Source of the DNA: Lepidurus packardi
Lineage: Eukaryota > Arthropoda > Branchiopoda > Notostraca > Triopsidae
DNA length: 64,000 bases
NCBI GenBank assembly: GCA_023053545.1
Contig: JAKZAN010000007.1
Coordinates: forward strand, 4,092,001 to 4,156,000
Direction of reading: 5' to 3'
Shown here piece by piece: positions 60,143 to 64,000 of this stretch. The notes under the pieces were generated by a model. It worked only from the letters and a program-made list of their open reading frames with translations. It was not told where the DNA came from and did no database searches. The position numbers were made by a program, and so were the translations under genes. Positions within the stretch are counted from its first letter, which is position 1; each line of letters starts with the position of its first letter.

Positions 60143-62635
60143 TGTTCGATATTGTTGTCATAGAGAAGCGATCGTCCTGACAACTTTCCCTCCTGCCTGA
60201 CAACACTCACTTGATAACAAACGCCCCGCTTTTCACCGACACAAAATCGAGCAAATCTGGGGAAAAGCCCGTATCCCGAGCTAGTTGGAAACCCGCGAAG
60301 GACTCTTAAAGCCACCACAATTATAATACCAACCACAGCCGTTTGCTGCGCTAGGGTCGCAGTAGGTCGTTACCACGACAAGTGGGCTTGTTTGAACCGA
60401 TAAAAGAGAGAAGTAGCATGCACTGCTACAATCGATCAATTCGTCACCAGTTAGACAAACATCTCACACCACCGCAATTTCCTTTCTCGGTCTCCACATG
60501 GAAAAGCGTAGCCGTAATCACCACCTACAATTCAGTCCCAGACCAACAGCTCCCTGCGGAGAGCTCTTGTCTCCTCAAATAAACACTCTCTCACACACAT
60601 GCACACTAATATCTTGACCGAGTCTTGCCTGCGTTGATTAGCCTAACATAGAATTGCGCAAGGCGAACAGCCCACCAACATCACCACAAAATCCACCGCA
60701 CCTTGACACACATTACTTTCAATTAACTCACAAAGCAATCCTCGATCTCTTTATCTTGTAAAAATCTACCCAATAGCCAGCCCCAGGCCAGTTATACCTC
60801 CGCAAAATGCCTTATCGATCAAACTCCCGATATCGGTGCAACAATTCTCCATAAAGGTTCTGTAAAGGTACCCATAGTAAAAATCCTCAAGCACGTTCTC
60901 TCTCCACTGGGCACTTCCTTGAGCAACGCCTCTTCTTCATTCGCCTCTTTTCAAAACAACTCGCCTTTTATACGAAAAAGAAAAGAATTATCACAAATAG
61001 ACAGAAGCCTTGGAGGAATACCACACTGTTTCAACCGTTTAAATCTCGCAACATAGCCTCAATTTGAACCGTCGCCGTCCTCTCTCGTTTTCTATCACGA
61101 TCGAATAATCCAAATACAGAGCGAGCGTACTATTCACGGCAATCCAACCGGTCCTTCGATGCTCAACTGAGGGTGCCGTGTACAGCGCCCTGGCACAAAA
61201 GGCGTGTACCCCAGCCCGAAGAACCGAGACCGAAAACGTGCATGAGTGCCAACCGCACAGAGACTGCTGCACCCAGTGATGCGCATTTTACCTTCACTTC
61301 ACTTCCGAAATCCACCCATACAGCAAAAACCGCATAGCCAAACGAAGGAAAAAGACAAACGAAACCAAATAAGAAAAAAGGCGCACCGAAAAAAAAAAAA
61401 AAAACGACACCCAGACAGAGCTTCGAACGAAAGGATTCGTTTCGAGCCCACGAATATTCCACGTTTGCCAAGATGATACCCAACGCTATTATTAACCCGC
61501 TTGTATCCAAGAAACCAGGTAAAAATGATAACGATTGAATCAATAGTCCGCCAAAAACAGCTTTCCTTGCCAACCAGGTAAGTTAACGTTAACCGTTTCT
61601 TCGGTGTGTTGTGGTGGGGCATGTAGTCTACACGCATATGCAAAAGCCCGGATTATGAATAACTGCCTAACCCAAATTCTTAATTGAACCGTAGTCATGT
61701 ATGTCATGTGCAGCGAAACACGACCGGGCGCGTAAAGAGAATTTGAGAATAACACAAAACCAGGTCTTTTTTAAAAAAAATGATGCCCGGATCAAGCTGA
61801 TATAGTTAGCCCCAAGGTTATCTCTCACTTTCTATGCATATTTATATAGTTCAAACTCACACACCAAATGGCAAGCCAAATGGTCGTTAACCTGTTCTTA
61901 ACTTCTTGATCTTCTTAGCTCCCACCTCCCCAGTCCCAGATCTCTGAATAGCAAAGTTCCAAGTCCTGACGTTATCTCTCAGAACATAAGCTTTCATGAC
62001 ATAAACGACCGCCAAGCAAGCTTCGGTAGCCGTACAGTATTGTACGGCATTAAAAGTAATGTTTGGGACGAAAGAAGCAGTAATAAATAACAACCACAAA
62101 GACAGAATAAAGGAGAGGAGACTTGCATCAAATGAGTCTTTTGTACTCTGCACCAGCGAGATCTTTTCCTACTACTGAGCACATATATTGCAACACTGAA
62201 CTTTTCGCCCTATAGTACTTGCAGCTTAACAAGAACGAAAACTGGAAAGGTGAAGCTTCTCTCATGAAAGGCGAAGCTTACAACGTTTCTTAAACAGTTT
62301 AGGTTGCCTTTAAGTGAGTTTCCATCTCCTAACCTGTTCATAGATAGGGTCTATGCATGTAAAGTGAGTGCTAGGTCTATACCTTAACTCTTTCAAGTGT
62401 TGTGTACTTTTCTTTAGGACTAATTTATCATCAGAAATGAGTGGCGACGTGCTTGTAGATTCAAGAGAAATTCTCGGAACGAGGCAACTTTAACATTCTA
62501 TTCTGTATCCATAATACAGGGCGCATCTATATTCCATTCTTCTGCACGTAATGTAAACGAAGGCAAGACACGTAGTACAAAAAATAACGAAAACGCCGAG
62601 GTAAGAAGAAACGGAAACGTTTACGAAAACTTATA
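60143..62635. other. Upstream region of the 60.1-kb exon
   Basis: No additional exon was identified. The promoter of the candidate rdgA long form would lie here, but I found no clear TATA-initiator pair. It includes a run of A near 61389-61404. Confidence 0.45.
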
Positions 62636-63259
62636 CAGTAGATGCCGCTTATCACTGGTAATTAGAATCGGCCGCTTTATGGAATCAAATTTTACAGAAC
62701 CGATTCAAAATGATCATTTATAGCATTTTAATCGGTTATTAGAATCACACTTTCGGATATTAGGCTCAATTTCGAAAGAATTCTTCACAGTGCAGTAACG
62801 AAATTACGATAGTGATTGCTACATAGGCTTTGCATATTGACCAATAACATTGCTTGTACGTCGTTTTGACCAATCGTCATTTCCGGCCTACTACTATGCT
62901 TAGGGATAAATTCCTTCTAAATTCCCCAGTCAATGAAATGAGCAAGTTATTCAATTGAATGACCCGTTCCTTTAACTGACCGGTAAAATTAGAGGGATAT
63001 CGAGTTGACAAACCCTACCTAAGCGTAGGAGTAGGCTTCAAAGGCGCAGTGTTCGTTATGTTTTAAACGTGTAGTTTACAAAAATGGCGACAAACAAGAA
63101 AATAGTTGATTCAAGTGTAAAAGAAAAGCTGCGGCTTATTGAAACTTATGACAAGTCTATAGCTACTGTACATATTTCCGATATCCGGTCATTAGAATCT
63201 CCGCTAAATGGAACCAATATTCTCTTGACAAACGTGATCACAATAAGCGACACCTACTG
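62636..63259 (+). mobile_element. Tigger/pogo-like DNA transposon, best-preserved copy (624 bp)
   Basis: The ends CAGTAGATGCCGCTTAT and (reverse complement) CAGTAGGTGTCGCTTAT are inverted repeats flanked by TA on both sides (62634-62635 and 63260-63261). This matches the TA target-site duplication of Tc1/mariner-pogo elements. The inside keeps only the start of the transposase ([20 protein letters not shown] at 63084) joined directly to the right end. It is a deletion derivative that could be mobilised only by a complete element elsewhere. Confidence 0.85.
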
Positions 63260-63261
63260 TA

Positions 63262-64000
63262 TTTAAAACACACAACAATCCAGGGGAAATCCGTTTTGTT
63301 AGCTTCAATCTCATTCAATCTTGTTTCCAAGTCTTTTTTTATCGAGGTAAAATAAAAAAAATGTCATGGGAAATGCAGAGCATTCCGGGGTTAACTTTTT
63401 TGTAATTCTTGGCAGCATACTGGCAAAAGTATATAGGAAAGTAAAGCCCCTTAGCCTAGCTTCTTTCCGGAGAACCCCGCACGTTTCTCGGAAGTCCTAT
63501 AATGAAGTTGAGGAGACAAACGTCTACGTTATCTCCGCTGCAAGAGATGCTTCTTACTTTAGCCAAAGCTTTGCGTGGATGCCGTGGACATCTTGACAAC
63601 TCCCCCAGTAAGCGCTAAACAGCATCTCTTCAAAAATCCCCGACAGACCGCTAATAACGCCGACCATTAACTTCGGCTTAAAAAGGGACCGACACGAAAA
63701 TATAGTGATGTATAAAAAGATGGGCTCCTAAAAGCCGCAAGGATCTAAAAACGATTTGGGGAGTAGTTGTAAACGTAAACGTTACCGGGAAGGGGGCGTG
63801 ACGAAGGAAAATTAACGGTTAGGAGAAACTTAAATGCAGATAATTCTTCAATTGAAGTCTGAAATGGGAGTAGACAGATCCTGCGTCCTGCAACACAATG
63901 AGAGGAAGAGCGCGACTGCAAATCTATGTTCGCCTAAGCCGATCTTTACTTTTTGTGCTCTTTCGGACGGGGGGTCCCCAACATTGTTCTGAATGACAGA
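63262..64000. other. Non-genic end of window
   Basis: No gene or repeat was identified. The longest open frame (76 codons from 63366) has no recognisable feature. Confidence 0.5.

Noticed and set aside
1..64000. CRISPR arrays, operons, rRNA genes
   Set aside because: None seen. The intron-rich arthropod genes show this is eukaryotic nuclear DNA, and no rRNA core sequences were recognised.

Overview
The window is eukaryotic nuclear DNA, almost certainly from an arthropod (a crustacean or early-branching hexapod fits, but I cannot name the species). The evidence is an arthropod UV-class rhabdomeric opsin, a clear homologue of Drosophila rdgA (eye diacylglycerol kinase), TATA boxes paired with arthropod-type TCAG initiators, and many GT-AG introns of about 50-90 bp. 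I built the gene models by hand from splice sites and reading-frame phase. All exon phases in the models for MTMR10-like, opsin, channel and rdgA close without a frame error.

Layout. 1-4.0 kb: non-genic DNA with a decayed Tigger/pogo-like element. 4.0-8.8 kb (minus): a 10-exon, 1064-aa MTMR10/12-type inactive myotubularin. 8.8-9.56 kb: head-to-head intergenic region with a 146-bp tandem repeat, homeodomain-type sites and a TATA box. 9.56-11.14 kb (plus): 8-exon, 374-aa UV opsin. 11.78-13.62 kb (plus): 9-exon, 446-aa anion-type Cys-loop receptor of the pHCl/Hodor-like group. 14.4-21.1 kb (plus): a three-member family of small secreted Cys-rich proteins that I do not recognise, two of them a recent tandem duplication. 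22.8-35.8 kb (minus): a 20-exon rdgA/DGK-zeta-type diacylglycerol kinase with a very long disordered N-terminus, two C1 domains, a MARCKS-like basic patch, the kinase domain, ankyrin repeats and a C-terminal PDZ ligand. 59.3-60.1 kb (minus): a further 280-codon exon whose donor phase matches an acceptor at 35.83 kb. It may be an alternative or extended rdgA N-terminus, which would make 35.8-59.3 kb a giant intron. The rest is AT-rich non-genic DNA with at least three families of inverted-repeat DNA transposon relics.

Functional theme. The UV opsin and rdgA belong to the same phototransduction pathway (opsin, Gq, phospholipase C, then diacylglycerol cleared by rdgA) and lie within 20 kb of each other. 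The least explained coding content is the Cys/His/Gly-rich secreted family, with its conserved 52-bp intron, Cys-rich tail exon and strongly conserved 3' UTR.
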